Origin: Microlunatus soli
Lineage (GTDB): Bacteria; Actinomycetota; Actinomycetes; Propionibacteriales; Propionibacteriaceae
DNA: 64,000 nucleotides
Reading direction: 5' to 3'
NCBI RefSeq assembly: GCF_900105385.1
Contig: NZ_LT629772.1
Span: 372,001-436,000, forward strand
This document shows positions 31,336 to 39,912 of the stretch, piece after piece. The notes under the pieces are model-generated. The model ran no database searches. It saw only the letters and a list, made by a program, of their open reading frames with translations, and had not been told where the DNA came from. Positions within the stretch are counted from its first letter, which is position 1; each line of letters starts with the position of its first letter. A program made the translations under genes and the position numbers.

Positions 31336-32729
31336 CGGTTGTCCCCCGCCCGCGTCGATGCGGCGTCCGACGGGGCCGCTGTGCTGTCGGGTACGTCGGC
31401 GACCAGCGGGTGCCCGTCCTCGCCGGGTGTCTTCCGCAGCGCACGTGCTGCGGCCCAGACGTCCACGGGAAGCCACGGCTGTCCAGCGGCGGGCAGGGCG
31501 TCCAGTGCCGCCCCGTAGCGAGCCATCGAGCCGATGTCGTGCGGCCAGTCCTGTGCACGCACCGCAAGCAGTTCCGCCGCTGCGCCGTGTCGCTCGATCG
31601 TGCTGACGAAATCCTCGGGCATGGCGACGCCGGGTGACCGGACACCGTGTTGGAATCCGAGGACGTACACCGAGCGGTAGCGGGACGACCGCTGCAGATG
31701 CCGATCAAGGGAATCCAGCGCGTCCCTTACTGGAAAGTAGGTCCAGAACGGCACCAAGGCGTGATTCAGCACCCGCCAGGGGTCACCGAGGATGAATGAG
31801 GGAACGATCAGTTCATCAGCCGGCTCACCTCGTGTTCGCATCCAGTCCCGCAGCACCGCGGCGACCGGATGAGCCGCTTGCTGCGGGCCCCGATAGCGGA
31901 TCAGGATCACCGGATGACCATGAGCGGCACACCAGTCGCGGATCGAGGCGATGTAGTCCGGGTCGGCACCCCACTCAGCCTCCGGAGCTTCGGCATCGGC
32001 CGTCGGCGCGTGTGGACCGGACAGATGATCTTGTGCCGACAGACCGCCGAGCCCGCCGGTCTGGAACCAGTGCCGTTCCGCCACCCGCGTCACCGGCCAG
32101 CGGATTTGATCATCGACCAGGAGGACCGGCGCACCGGGCAGCAGTTGATCATCGAGAAAGCGAGCGAAGGCGTCCGGCAACCGCCGCCATTTCACCCGGA
32201 AGTAGGCCATCCGCGCCGTCATCAACCGGTCCTGTGCCGCGTCATGCATCTGGTGCAGTGTGACGTCGGGATTGCCGCCGAGCAGCTCCGGCCCCCATCT
32301 CCGACCGAACTCCAGCGCCTGGTCGGGGCGTTCGGGATCGCCCAGCCGATGCACCGGGACCAGCACCGTCTGCGGTAGCCACGGCACCTGCATCGCAGCG
32401 GCAAGCTGGGTGAGCGCGCCGTTACTGGACCCGATGAACGCCGCCGGGTAGCGACGCCTCGGATATCCGTCGGCGAAACTGGCTGCCACGGCGCCGAGGT
32501 CGACGTCGGACAGCTGCTCGGGTCGGATGCCTTCCGCCCCACCGACACGTCGATAGATCTCCCGCAGGATCGGCCACGGCAGCCGAGTGGCGACTCGGAC
32601 CAATCGACCGACCGCCTCCGGATTTCCCAGGTTGGAGAACGGCGTTCCGCGCAGCGCTGCCGCCGTCGATGCGTGCAGCACCGACGCCGAGTCGAAGGAG
32701 GCCACGACTTGCTGCGGCGACAGACTCAT
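31323..32729 (-). CDS. Unrecognised 468-residue protein coupled to the alpha/beta hydrolase
   Basis: 468 residues from the ATG at 32729 (MSLSPQQVVASFDSASVLHA). I do not recognise a family. The sequence contains AAFIGSSNGALTQLAAAM, which looks like a hydrolase nucleophile elbow (GSSNG), then TVLVPVHRLGDPERPDQ, an Asp/His-rich middle (DDQIRWPVTRVAERHWF), HPVILIRYRGPQ and a C-terminal YVLGFQHGVRSPGVAMPED. The many W, H and D residues suggest an enzyme. There are no membrane helices or signal peptide. It overlaps the smaller hydrolase by 13 bases. It may be a large relative of the alpha/beta hydrolase fold or a different fold. Confidence 0.55.
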   Translation of the reverse strand: MSLSPQQVVASFDSASVLHASTAAALRGTPFSNLGNPEAVGRLVRVATRLPWPILREIYRRVGGAEGIRPEQLSDVDLGAVAASFADGYPRRRYPAAFIGSSNGALTQLAAAMQVPWLPQTVLVPVHRLGDPERPDQALEFGRRWGPELLGGNPDVTLHQMHDAAQDRLMTARMAYFRVKWRRLPDAFARFLDDQLLPGAPVLLVDDQIRWPVTRVAERHWFQTGGLGGLSAQDHLSGPHAPTADAEAPEAEWGADPDYIASIRDWCAAHGHPVILIRYRGPQQAAHPVAAVLRDWMRTRGEPADELIVPSFILGDPWRVLNHALVPFWTYFPVRDALDSLDRHLQRSSRYRSVYVLGFQHGVRSPGVAMPEDFVSTIERHGAAAELLAVRAQDWPHDIGSMARYGAALDALPAAGQPWLPVDVWAAARALRKTPGEDGHPLVADVPDSTAAPSDAASTRAGDNRWLA

Positions 32730-32968
32730 GGTCGAAACGTACCTCCCTCGGGTGACGCGGCTGTCGTTCGACGGCGGCGGCCCGACGGGCAGTTTGCTCA
32801 ACCCGCCGAGCCTGAGCCACCGCCGCGGCCCGGGTTGCTGCAGCGGCCTGCCGATGCCTTACCCAGACGCTCGTCAAGAAACGCTTGTCGCCGCTTGATC
32901 GACGGGGCTGTGACCGGAATGCGGGTAACAATCGAGAGGACCGTCGTTCGGACAGGGAGGAGATGGCG

Positions 32969-33955
32969 ATGCGGGCGATCTGGAGCGGGAGTATCGCATT
33001 CGGACTGGTGACGATCGGCATCCGGGTGTTCAGTGCCACCGAGGACCACAACATCACGCTGCATCAGATCCATGACGCCGATGGCGGACGGATCCGGTAT
33101 CAGCGGCGGTGCGAGGTGTGCGGTCGCGAGGTGAAGTACGAGCATGTCGACCGGGCCTATGCCGATCGGGACCAGACGGTGGTGATCACCGAGGACGAAC
33201 TGGAGTCGCTGCCGACCGAACGCAACCGTGAGGTCTCCGTCCTCGAGTTCGTGCCCAATGATCAGATCGACCCGGTGATGTTGTCCCGCAGCTACTACCT
33301 GGCGCCCGACGAACGCGCCGTCAAGGCCTACCACCTGCTGCGCCGTACGCTGGACGACACCGATCGCACGGCGGTCGTCCGGTTTACGCTCCGCAACAAG
33401 ACCCGGCTCGGGGTGTTGCGGACCCGGGACAAGGTGCTGGTGCTCCAGGCGCTTCGCTGGGACGACGAGATCCGCACGCCGGACTTCCCCGAGCTCGACC
33501 AGAGCCCGCGACTGTCCAAGGCCGAACGCGACAGCGCCGCCACCCTGGTCGAGAGCCTGAGCAGCGATTTCACTCCCGAGCGGTTCACCGACGAATACGC
33601 CGAAGAGCTGAAACAGCTGGTCGAAGCCAAGCTGGAGAAGGGTGACTCGATGGACACCGAGGAGACCTTCGGCGAGCAGCCGGAGGGTGAGGACGAGGGT
33701 GACGACGGCAAGGTTGTCGATCTCACCGAGGCACTCCGCCGAAGCGTCGAGCGATCCGGCTCAGGCAAATCCACGGCACAGAAGTCAGGGGCGAAGGAGA
33801 CAGCGTCGAAGAAGACGCGGGCAAAGAAGACGACAGCAGCCAAGAAGACCGGTGCAAAGAAGGCGGCGACGAAGAAGGCCGGCTCCAAGGGCGGCAAGTC
33901 CACGACGACCGGGTCCGGGCGCTCCACGTCGACGCCACGTCAGCGGGCAGGCTGA
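32969..33955 (+). CDS. ku: Bacterial Ku protein with lysine-rich tail
   Basis: 328 residues from the ATG at 32969, chosen because GGGAGGAG sits at the right distance; the ATG at 32963 would be too close. The Ku core (about residues 1-215) contains MRAIWSGSIAFGLVTIGIRV, IRYQRRCEVCGREVKY, VLEFVPNDQIDPVMLSRSYY and LRNKTRLGVLRTRDKVLVLQ. The C-terminal ~80 residues are Lys/Ala/Thr-rich (AKKTTAAKKTGAKKAATKKA), resembling histone tails, and may help DNA binding. Ku loads on double-strand breaks for non-homologous end joining with LigD; no ligD is in the window, so the partner must be elsewhere. Confidence 0.93.
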   Translation: MRAIWSGSIAFGLVTIGIRVFSATEDHNITLHQIHDADGGRIRYQRRCEVCGREVKYEHVDRAYADRDQTVVITEDELESLPTERNREVSVLEFVPNDQIDPVMLSRSYYLAPDERAVKAYHLLRRTLDDTDRTAVVRFTLRNKTRLGVLRTRDKVLVLQALRWDDEIRTPDFPELDQSPRLSKAERDSAATLVESLSSDFTPERFTDEYAEELKQLVEAKLEKGDSMDTEETFGEQPEGEDEGDDGKVVDLTEALRRSVERSGSGKSTAQKSGAKETASKKTRAKKTTAAKKTGAKKAATKKAGSKGGKSTTTGSGRSTSTPRQRAG

Positions 33956-34002
33956 CGCACCCCACACCGTTTCATCGCGGCCGGGCTGGGAACTGTTCGG
34001 GT

Positions 34003-34803
34003 ATGGATCTCGGACTGGCCGGACGAACGGCCCTGATCACCGGCGCCGATTCCGGCATCGGCTGGCACGCCGCACAGTTGCTGCTGGCCGAGGGCGCCAT
34101 GGTGGTGATCAGTGACCATGACCAGACGATCTTGGACCGCGCAGCCGCCGCTCTGGACGTTGACGACAACCGGCTCCATGCCGTCGCCGCCGACGTCACC
34201 GATCGGGCCTCGGTGGGCCGACTGCGCGAACAGGTCCGTCGCATCGGACGGATCGACATCTTGATCAATTCCGCCGGTATCACGGGCGCAACCGGCGCCT
34301 TCGAGTCGATCGACGACGACGGCTGGGCGGAAACCCTATCGGTCGATCTGATGGGGCCAGTGCGCGTCACACGTGCCTTCCTGGACGACTTGCGCAGCTC
34401 GGCGAACGGTCGTCTGATCTTCCTGACCTCGGAGAACGCCGTCCAGCCCTATCCCGAAGAGATTCCCTACGACGCCGCCAAGGCCGCGCTGCTGGCGACG
34501 GCCAAGGCATTGTCCAAGGCGTACGGCTCCGAGGGGCTGCTGGTCAACTGTGTTTCGCCGGCCTTCATCGCGACCCCGATGACGGACGCGATGATGGACC
34601 AACGAGCAGCTGAACTCGGGGTCACCACTGACGAGGCGATTGCCGGGTTCCTGCAGGAGATGCGCCCCGGGATTGCCCTGCGACGCCGCGGCCGTCCCGA
34701 AGAGGTGGCGGCCGTGATCGCCTTCCTGTGCTCGGATCGGGCGAGTTTCGTGAACGGATCCAACTACCGGGTCGACGCAGGCTCGGTGGCGACGATCAAC
34801 TGA
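34003..34803 (+). CDS. SDR-family oxidoreductase (first gene of the phosphoketolase operon)
   Basis: 266 residues. The cofactor motif is TALITGADSGIGWHAA with the acidic VISDHDQT after strand 2, suggesting NAD preference. Catalytic residues lie in IFLTSENAVQPYPEEIPYDAAKAALL, where the usual Ser and Tyr-x-x-x-Lys appear as S and YDAAK. The fold ends FVNGSNYRVDAGSVATI as in classical SDRs. The substrate is unknown. Sixteen bases separate it from the FAD reductase gene, and the operon continues with phosphoketolase and acetate kinase. It may oxidise or reduce a sugar or sugar alcohol that feeds the shunt (inference). Confidence 0.85.
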   Translation: MDLGLAGRTALITGADSGIGWHAAQLLLAEGAMVVISDHDQTILDRAAAALDVDDNRLHAVAADVTDRASVGRLREQVRRIGRIDILINSAGITGATGAFESIDDDGWAETLSVDLMGPVRVTRAFLDDLRSSANGRLIFLTSENAVQPYPEEIPYDAAKAALLATAKALSKAYGSEGLLVNCVSPAFIATPMTDAMMDQRAAELGVTTDEAIAGFLQEMRPGIALRRRGRPEEVAAVIAFLCSDRASFVNGSNYRVDAGSVATIN

Positions 34804-34819
34804 CCCTCAAAGGACCAGT

Positions 34820-36049
34820 ATGAACATGCCAACCACGCTGACCAGGCCCAAGGATTCCTACGACTACCTGATCGTCGGCGGCGGGATGGTCGCCGACAGC
34901 GCGGCCAAGGCCATCCAACAGGTCGATCCCAACGGCGCCATCGGCATCGTCGGATCCGACCCGGATGAACCGGTGACCAGACCGGCCCTGACCAAGAAGC
35001 TGTGGACCGATCCCGAGTTCACCGTCGACCAGGTCTGGCTGAAGACGGTCGAGCAGACCGGCGCCGACCTGGTCTGCGGCGTGCAGGTCGACGCGATCGA
35101 TCGCGCCGCGCATCAGATCGAGGCAGCTGGCCGGGCCATCGGCTATCGCCGGCTGCTGCTGGCCACCGGTGGCGAGCCGAAACGACTCGACCTGCCCGAC
35201 GACGATCGGATCCTCACCTTCCGAACCTTCGCCGACTACCAACGGCTCCGCCGATTGGCCGGCAACCGGCATCGCATCGCCGTGGTCGGCGGCGGCTACA
35301 TCGGCAGCGAACTGGCAGCGGCCCTGGTCGCCAACGACACCGAGGTCGAGTTCATCCACCCGCAGAAGTTGATCTACGAGGACTCGTTCCCCAGTCATCT
35401 CGCCCGGCAGCTGACCGATCTCTACCAGCAGAAGGGAGTCAGCCTTCGGTCCGGCACCATGATCACCGGTGGCAGCGCCGGTCCGGCCGGCATCCAGCTG
35501 ACGACCGACGCCGGTGATCAGATCGATGCCGATGCCGCCGTGATCGGTGTCGGCATCACACCGAACACCGAACTGGCCGAACAGGCCGGTTTGAGCGTCG
35601 ACGACGGCGTGGTCGTCGACTCCTACCTGACCACCAGCGATCCCGCGATCCTGGCCGCCGGCGATGTCGCGCGGTACCCGGACCGGCTGCTCGGCCGGCA
35701 GCGGGTCGAGCATGTCGACAACGCCGAACAGATGGGCCGGCAGGCGGGGCGGAACCTCGCGGGAGCCGGCGAGCCGTACACCTATACCCCGTACTTCTAT
35801 TCGGTGTTGTTCGGCAACCGGTACGAAGCCATCGGCACCCTCGATCCGTCGGCGGAGCTCGTCGAGAACTGGTCCGATGATCATCAGCAGGGTGTCGTGT
35901 ACTACCGGGACGGGCGGAGCGGAGTCGTACAGGGCGTTCTGCTGTGGAATGTCGACGGCCGGACCGACGACGCACGTTCGGTGATCGCGCGCTCGAGCTC
36001 CGGCGACCTCGCCCCCGATGATCTCACCACCGCGATTTCCACCCACTGA
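34820..36049 (+). CDS. FAD-dependent pyridine-nucleotide oxidoreductase (AIF/ferredoxin-reductase-like)
   Basis: 409 residues with two dinucleotide motifs: DYLIVGGGMVADSAAK near the N-terminus for FAD and IAVVGGGYIGSELAAAL near residue 155 for NAD(P)H. GVGITPNTELAEQAGLSVDDG and ILAAGDVARYPD are family signatures. It may reduce a small ferredoxin, a quinone or oxygen; the C-terminal AIF_C-like domain is visible (YTPYFYSVLFGNRYEAIG). No redox-active CxxC pair is present, unlike disulfide reductases. It sits between the SDR and phosphoketolase genes, 13 bases from the latter. Its role in the shunt is not known; NAD(P)H balance is possible. Confidence 0.8.
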   Translation: MNMPTTLTRPKDSYDYLIVGGGMVADSAAKAIQQVDPNGAIGIVGSDPDEPVTRPALTKKLWTDPEFTVDQVWLKTVEQTGADLVCGVQVDAIDRAAHQIEAAGRAIGYRRLLLATGGEPKRLDLPDDDRILTFRTFADYQRLRRLAGNRHRIAVVGGGYIGSELAAALVANDTEVEFIHPQKLIYEDSFPSHLARQLTDLYQQKGVSLRSGTMITGGSAGPAGIQLTTDAGDQIDADAAVIGVGITPNTELAEQAGLSVDDGVVVDSYLTTSDPAILAAGDVARYPDRLLGRQRVEHVDNAEQMGRQAGRNLAGAGEPYTYTPYFYSVLFGNRYEAIGTLDPSAELVENWSDDHQQGVVYYRDGRSGVVQGVLLWNVDGRTDDARSVIARSSSGDLAPDDLTTAISTH

Positions 36050-36062
36050 TCAAGGAAGCCGG

Positions 36063-38435
36063 ATGCCGGATACCGCCACTGAGTTCCGTCAGATGCGTCG
36101 CTACCGCGCGGCAGCGGACTATCTCGCCGCTGCCCAGATCTATCTGCGCGACAACGTCCTGCTGACCGAGCCGTTGCGACCCGAGCATCTGAAGCCGCGG
36201 CTGCTCGGCCATTGGGGAACGTGTCCCGGAATCACCATGATCTATGCCGGACTCAACCGACTGATCCGACAGCAGCACGTGTCGATCATGCTGGTCACCG
36301 GCCCGGGCCACGGCGCCCCGGCAATCCACGCGAACCTGTGGCTGGAGGAATCCCATGCCGAACGAGACCCTGTGTTGGCGCGGACCGGCGGCGGCCTGGC
36401 CGAACTCGTCCGCCGATTCTCCTGGCCGGACGGCTTTCCTAGCCATCTGTCCCCGGAAGTTCCCGGTGTCATCCATGAAGGCGGCGAACTGGGTTACGCA
36501 CTCGCGACCGCCTTCGGCGCGGCCGCCGACGCGCCGGACCGGATCGTCGCCTGCATTGTCGGCGACGGCGAAGCAGAGACCGGACCGACAGCAGCCGCCT
36601 GGCAGCTGAACAGCTACGCCGATCCGGCCACCGGCGGCGTCGTGCTGCCGATCCTGCATCTGAACGGATACAAGATCGCCTCCCCCACCCGGTCCGCCCT
36701 GATGTCGGACTCCGAACTGACCGACCTCTACCGCGGCTACGGATGGTCTCCGCTGATCGTCGATCTGTCCGCCATCGACTACGACGAGGTCGACGCCGAG
36801 CCCGATCGCCTGCTGGCAACGGGTCTGGACGCTGCGCTGGCCCGGATCCGCGAGATCCAACGGCGTGCCCGGGGCGCGGACGATACCGCAGACGCCACGC
36901 CGCCCTGGCCGATGCTGATCCTCCGCACCCGCAAGGGATGGGGGCTGCCCGCGTCCATCGACGGCACCCCGTTGGAGGGCACCTTCCATGCCCATCAGGT
37001 GCCGATCAGCGACCCCCAACACGACCAGGACGACCTGACTGCGCTGGAACAGTGGTTGCGTAGCTATCGACCCGACGCACTGTTCCCCGACGGCGAACCG
37101 TGCGCAGACGTGCTGGCCGCCTGCCCACCCGCCGACCAGCGGATGGGCACCGATCCGGCGACCAACGGCGGTGTGCTGCGCCGAGAACTCGACCTGCCGG
37201 AACTGACGCCCTACGCGATCGAAGTACCCGAGCCGGGGGCGGCGACCGCCGGCGCGACACCGGTTCTCGGACCGTGGTTGGCCGACGTGATGCGCCGCAG
37301 CAACGAACGCCGGGACTTCTGCATCGTCAGCCCCGACGAACTCGAGTCCAATCGGCTCGAGGCCGTCCTGGAGGCCACCGACCGACTCTGCCAACGACAA
37401 CCGCCGGGCTACGCCGAACATCTCGGCCCGCACGGTCGAGTGCTCGAGGTGCTCTCCGAACACAACTGCCAAGGCTGGCTGCAAGGCTATCTGCTGACCG
37501 GCAGACACGGAGTCTTCCCCAGCTACGAAGCGTTCGTGTCGATCGTCGACGGCATGGTCAACCAGTATGCGAAGTTCCTGAAGATGGCCGCCGAGGTCGG
37601 ATGGCGGGCACCCGTCTCCGCACTCAACTACCTGCTCACCAGCGAAGGCTGGCGACAGGAACACAACGGCTACAGTCATCAAGGTCCGGGATTCATCAAC
37701 ACGATGCTGACCAAGAAGGAATGGATCAGCCGAATCTATCTGCCACCGGATGCCAATTCGCTGTTGGTGATCATGGACCGTTGCCTGCGGACCACGGACA
37801 AGATCAACGTCGTTGTTGCGGGCAAGCAGCCGGCACCGCAATGGATGTCGTTGTCGGCGGCGCGGGAACACTGCCGCGCCGGCGCGGGTGTCTGGAACTG
37901 GGCGTCCAACGACGACGGTGACGAGCCCGACATCGTGCTCGCCTGCGCCGGCAACATCCCGACCGTCGAAACGCTCGCCGCGGCTTCGATGCTGCGCCGG
38001 GACGCGCCGGGTCTGCGGGTCAGGGTGGTCAACATCGTCGATCTGCTGACCCTGGCGCCGCCCGACCGTCATCCACACGGGGCCCCGTCGAGTGACTTCG
38101 TCGACTGGTTCGGCCGCAGGGCACCGGTCGTCCTGGACTTCCACGGCTATCCCTCCGCGGTCCACGAGTGCCTCCACGGTCGCCCCGACTCCGACCGGTT
38201 CCATGTCCGCGGCTACCGCGAGGAAGGGACCACCACCACGCCGTACGATCTCCTGATCAGCAACGGCGTCAGTCGTCACGATCTGGCCATCGAGGCGCTG
38301 CATCGCGCCCCCGGATGGTCCAGCCGCGCCGGGGAACTCGCCGACCGGTACGCCACCGAACGGGAGCGGATCCGCCGTGACCTCCGCCGCACCGGCGTCG
38401 ACCCGCCGGAGATCACCGATTGGACCTGGGCATGA
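36063..38435 (+). CDS. xfp: Xylulose-5-phosphate/fructose-6-phosphate phosphoketolase
   Basis: 790 residues from the ATG at 36063, normal for Xfp (about 800). ThDP and substrate motifs include GHWGTCPGIT, VTGPGHGAPA, EGGELGYALATAFGAA, the ThDP/Mg site GDGEAETGPTAAAWQLN, and a C-terminal domain with SHQGPGFINTMLTKK. It splits xylulose-5-P (and often fructose-6-P) with phosphate into acetyl-phosphate plus glyceraldehyde-3-P (or erythrose-4-P). The next gene, overlapping by four bases, is an acetate-kinase homologue that would convert the acetyl-phosphate. The large antisense open frame here is a shadow. Confidence 0.95.
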   Translation: MPDTATEFRQMRRYRAAADYLAAAQIYLRDNVLLTEPLRPEHLKPRLLGHWGTCPGITMIYAGLNRLIRQQHVSIMLVTGPGHGAPAIHANLWLEESHAERDPVLARTGGGLAELVRRFSWPDGFPSHLSPEVPGVIHEGGELGYALATAFGAAADAPDRIVACIVGDGEAETGPTAAAWQLNSYADPATGGVVLPILHLNGYKIASPTRSALMSDSELTDLYRGYGWSPLIVDLSAIDYDEVDAEPDRLLATGLDAALARIREIQRRARGADDTADATPPWPMLILRTRKGWGLPASIDGTPLEGTFHAHQVPISDPQHDQDDLTALEQWLRSYRPDALFPDGEPCADVLAACPPADQRMGTDPATNGGVLRRELDLPELTPYAIEVPEPGAATAGATPVLGPWLADVMRRSNERRDFCIVSPDELESNRLEAVLEATDRLCQRQPPGYAEHLGPHGRVLEVLSEHNCQGWLQGYLLTGRHGVFPSYEAFVSIVDGMVNQYAKFLKMAAEVGWRAPVSALNYLLTSEGWRQEHNGYSHQGPGFINTMLTKKEWISRIYLPPDANSLLVIMDRCLRTTDKINVVVAGKQPAPQWMSLSAAREHCRAGAGVWNWASNDDGDEPDIVLACAGNIPTVETLAAASMLRRDAPGLRVRVVNIVDLLTLAPPDRHPHGAPSSDFVDWFGRRAPVVLDFHGYPSAVHECLHGRPDSDRFHVRGYREEGTTTTPYDLLISNGVSRHDLAIEALHRAPGWSSRAGELADRYATERERIRRDLRRTGVDPPEITDWTWA

Positions 38436-39553
38436 GCGCGCCGGCACGGATCGTCACCGTCAATCCGGGATCGCATTCTCTGCAGCTCGGCCTCTTCGCC
38501 GGGGAACGGACAGAACGCTCCGACGAGATCGACGACGACCCGACCGGCACTGCGGCCGGCACAGCGCTCTCGGACTTCCTGGCCGACGCCGCTGCCGACG
38601 GCCCCATCGACGTGATCAGTTATCGCCTGGTGCACGGTGGCGATCTGATCACCGAGCCGACCGCGATCGACGATCGTCTGCGCCGTGACCTCGATCGGTT
38701 CACCCCGCTCGCGCCGGGGCACAACCCGGCGACTCTGGCCTGCATCGACCAGGCCCGCACGACGCATGGCTCAGCCGTCCACCTGATCTGCCCCGACACC
38801 GCATTCCACAGCTCGATGCCACCCCGGGCAACGACCTTGGCCGTCCCCCGGCACTGGCGGGACCGCTACGGCGCCCGGCGGTACGGATTCCACGGTGTCT
38901 CCTACGGCTGGGCCGTGCAGCGAGCAGCGCAACTCCTCGCGGCGAACCCCGACTCGCTGAACCTGATCATCACCCACCTGGGCGGTGGCTGCTCGGTCTG
39001 TGCGACGCACAACGGCCGGAGCATCTGGACCACGATGGGCATGACGCCCGCGGACGGGTTGGTGATGACGCGCCGCAGCGGGGCCGTCGATCCCGGTCTA
39101 CTGCTCTGGTTGCAGTCCACGCACGGGTTGTCGGCGGACGAGATCAGGGACGCCCTGCAGCGCGACAGCGGCCTGCTGGCGCTGTCCGCAGGACGCAGCG
39201 CCGACACCCGGGACCTGGTCGCGGCCGCCGCCGACGGTGACAGCGATGCCGCGCTCGCGATGGAGATCTTCACCGACAGCGTCCGCCGGAACGTCGCGGC
39301 CGCGGCCACGATGCTCCCCGGCCTCGACGCGATCGTCTTCACCGGCGAGATCGGCTACGACCAACCCGAGGTCCGCGACGCGGTCTGCGGCGGTCTCGGA
39401 ATGCTCGGCGTGCCGACCGCGCTCAAGCAACCGGAGCCCGGCGATCGGATCATCAGCCCGGCCGGCGCACACCCTGCCGTTCTCACCATCGAGACCGGCG
39501 AAGCTGCCGAGCTCGCCCGGCTCGCCCGGCAGTTCCTGCAGCCGCGCCGGTGA
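38432..39553 (+). CDS. Acetate-kinase-family protein, divergent active site
   Basis: 373 residues from the ATG at 38432, overlapping the phosphoketolase stop (ATGA). Acetate kinase motifs are recognisable: IVTVNPGSHSLQLGLF, LVHGGD, CPDTAFHSSMP, RRYGFHGVSY, HLGGGCSV, TRRSGAVDPGL and VFTGEIGYD. The N-terminal Lys of the canonical N-x-GSSSxK motif is replaced by Gln (Q18). The later N in HLGNG is Gly. Arg, catalytic Asp (FDTAF-like), His and Glu equivalents remain. It may still make ATP from acetyl-phosphate, or act on another acyl phosphate. It is shorter than typical AckA (about 400 residues). Confidence 0.85.
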   Translation: MSAPARIVTVNPGSHSLQLGLFAGERTERSDEIDDDPTGTAAGTALSDFLADAAADGPIDVISYRLVHGGDLITEPTAIDDRLRRDLDRFTPLAPGHNPATLACIDQARTTHGSAVHLICPDTAFHSSMPPRATTLAVPRHWRDRYGARRYGFHGVSYGWAVQRAAQLLAANPDSLNLIITHLGGGCSVCATHNGRSIWTTMGMTPADGLVMTRRSGAVDPGLLLWLQSTHGLSADEIRDALQRDSGLLALSAGRSADTRDLVAAAADGDSDAALAMEIFTDSVRRNVAAAATMLPGLDAIVFTGEIGYDQPEVRDAVCGGLGMLGVPTALKQPEPGDRIISPAGAHPAVLTIETGEAAELARLARQFLQPRR

Positions 39554-39701
39554 GCCCGAGTGCGGCGTCTGAGCAGGCTGTCCCGAACACCGGCGAGTGC
39601 CGGCGGACCGAGCGGGTACTGACCGATCAGCGGACGGCGCCCCGCCGCCCGTTCCGGATGTCGCCGGCCCGTGTCGCGACTCGATGAGGAAGCAGGCCCG
39701 T

Positions 39702-39905
39702 ATGCCGACGATCGAATTCCACGTGTTGCCTCACGCCGAGCAGTGGCAACTCAGCCGCAACGGCCGCCGGACAGCGCTCTTCGCGACCAAACAGGAAGCG
39801 ATCGAAGCCGCCTGTGATCTCGCCCAGACCGAGGAGCTGTCGGCCATCGTCGTACATGATCCTGACGGTCACGTCCAGGGCACGACCGTCACGACGGCCG
39901 AGTGA
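39702..39905 (+). CDS. DUF2188-domain protein
   Basis: 67 residues from the ATG at 39702 (MPTIEFHVLPHAEQWQLSRN), with AGG five bases upstream; an ATG at 39684 would add six residues. The beta-alpha-beta layout (W-x-L-x-x-x-G..., ALFATKQEAIEAACDLAQ, LSAIVVHDPDGHVQGT) is that of DUF2188, small proteins of unknown function in actinobacteria. The same domain appears fused to the C-terminus of the DUF2231 protein at 59740-60582. It lies between the phosphoketolase operon and a convergent gene. Confidence 0.75.
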   Translation: MPTIEFHVLPHAEQWQLSRNGRRTALFATKQEAIEAACDLAQTEELSAIVVHDPDGHVQGTTVTTAE

Positions 39906-39912
39906 CCGGCGG

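Noticed and set aside
32923-32928. GGGTAA upstream of ku as a SigF-type -10
   Set aside because: The bases 15-17 upstream are GGGG/CGGG with no GTTT-like -35. The same failing applies to GGGTAA at 22766 (PKS), 26490 (dps) and GGGTAT at 56233 (ctaD).
36024-38447. 807-residue open frame antisense to phosphoketolase
   Set aside because: It mirrors the codon bias of the true gene, has no recognisable domain, and lies fully inside xfp; a shadow frame.
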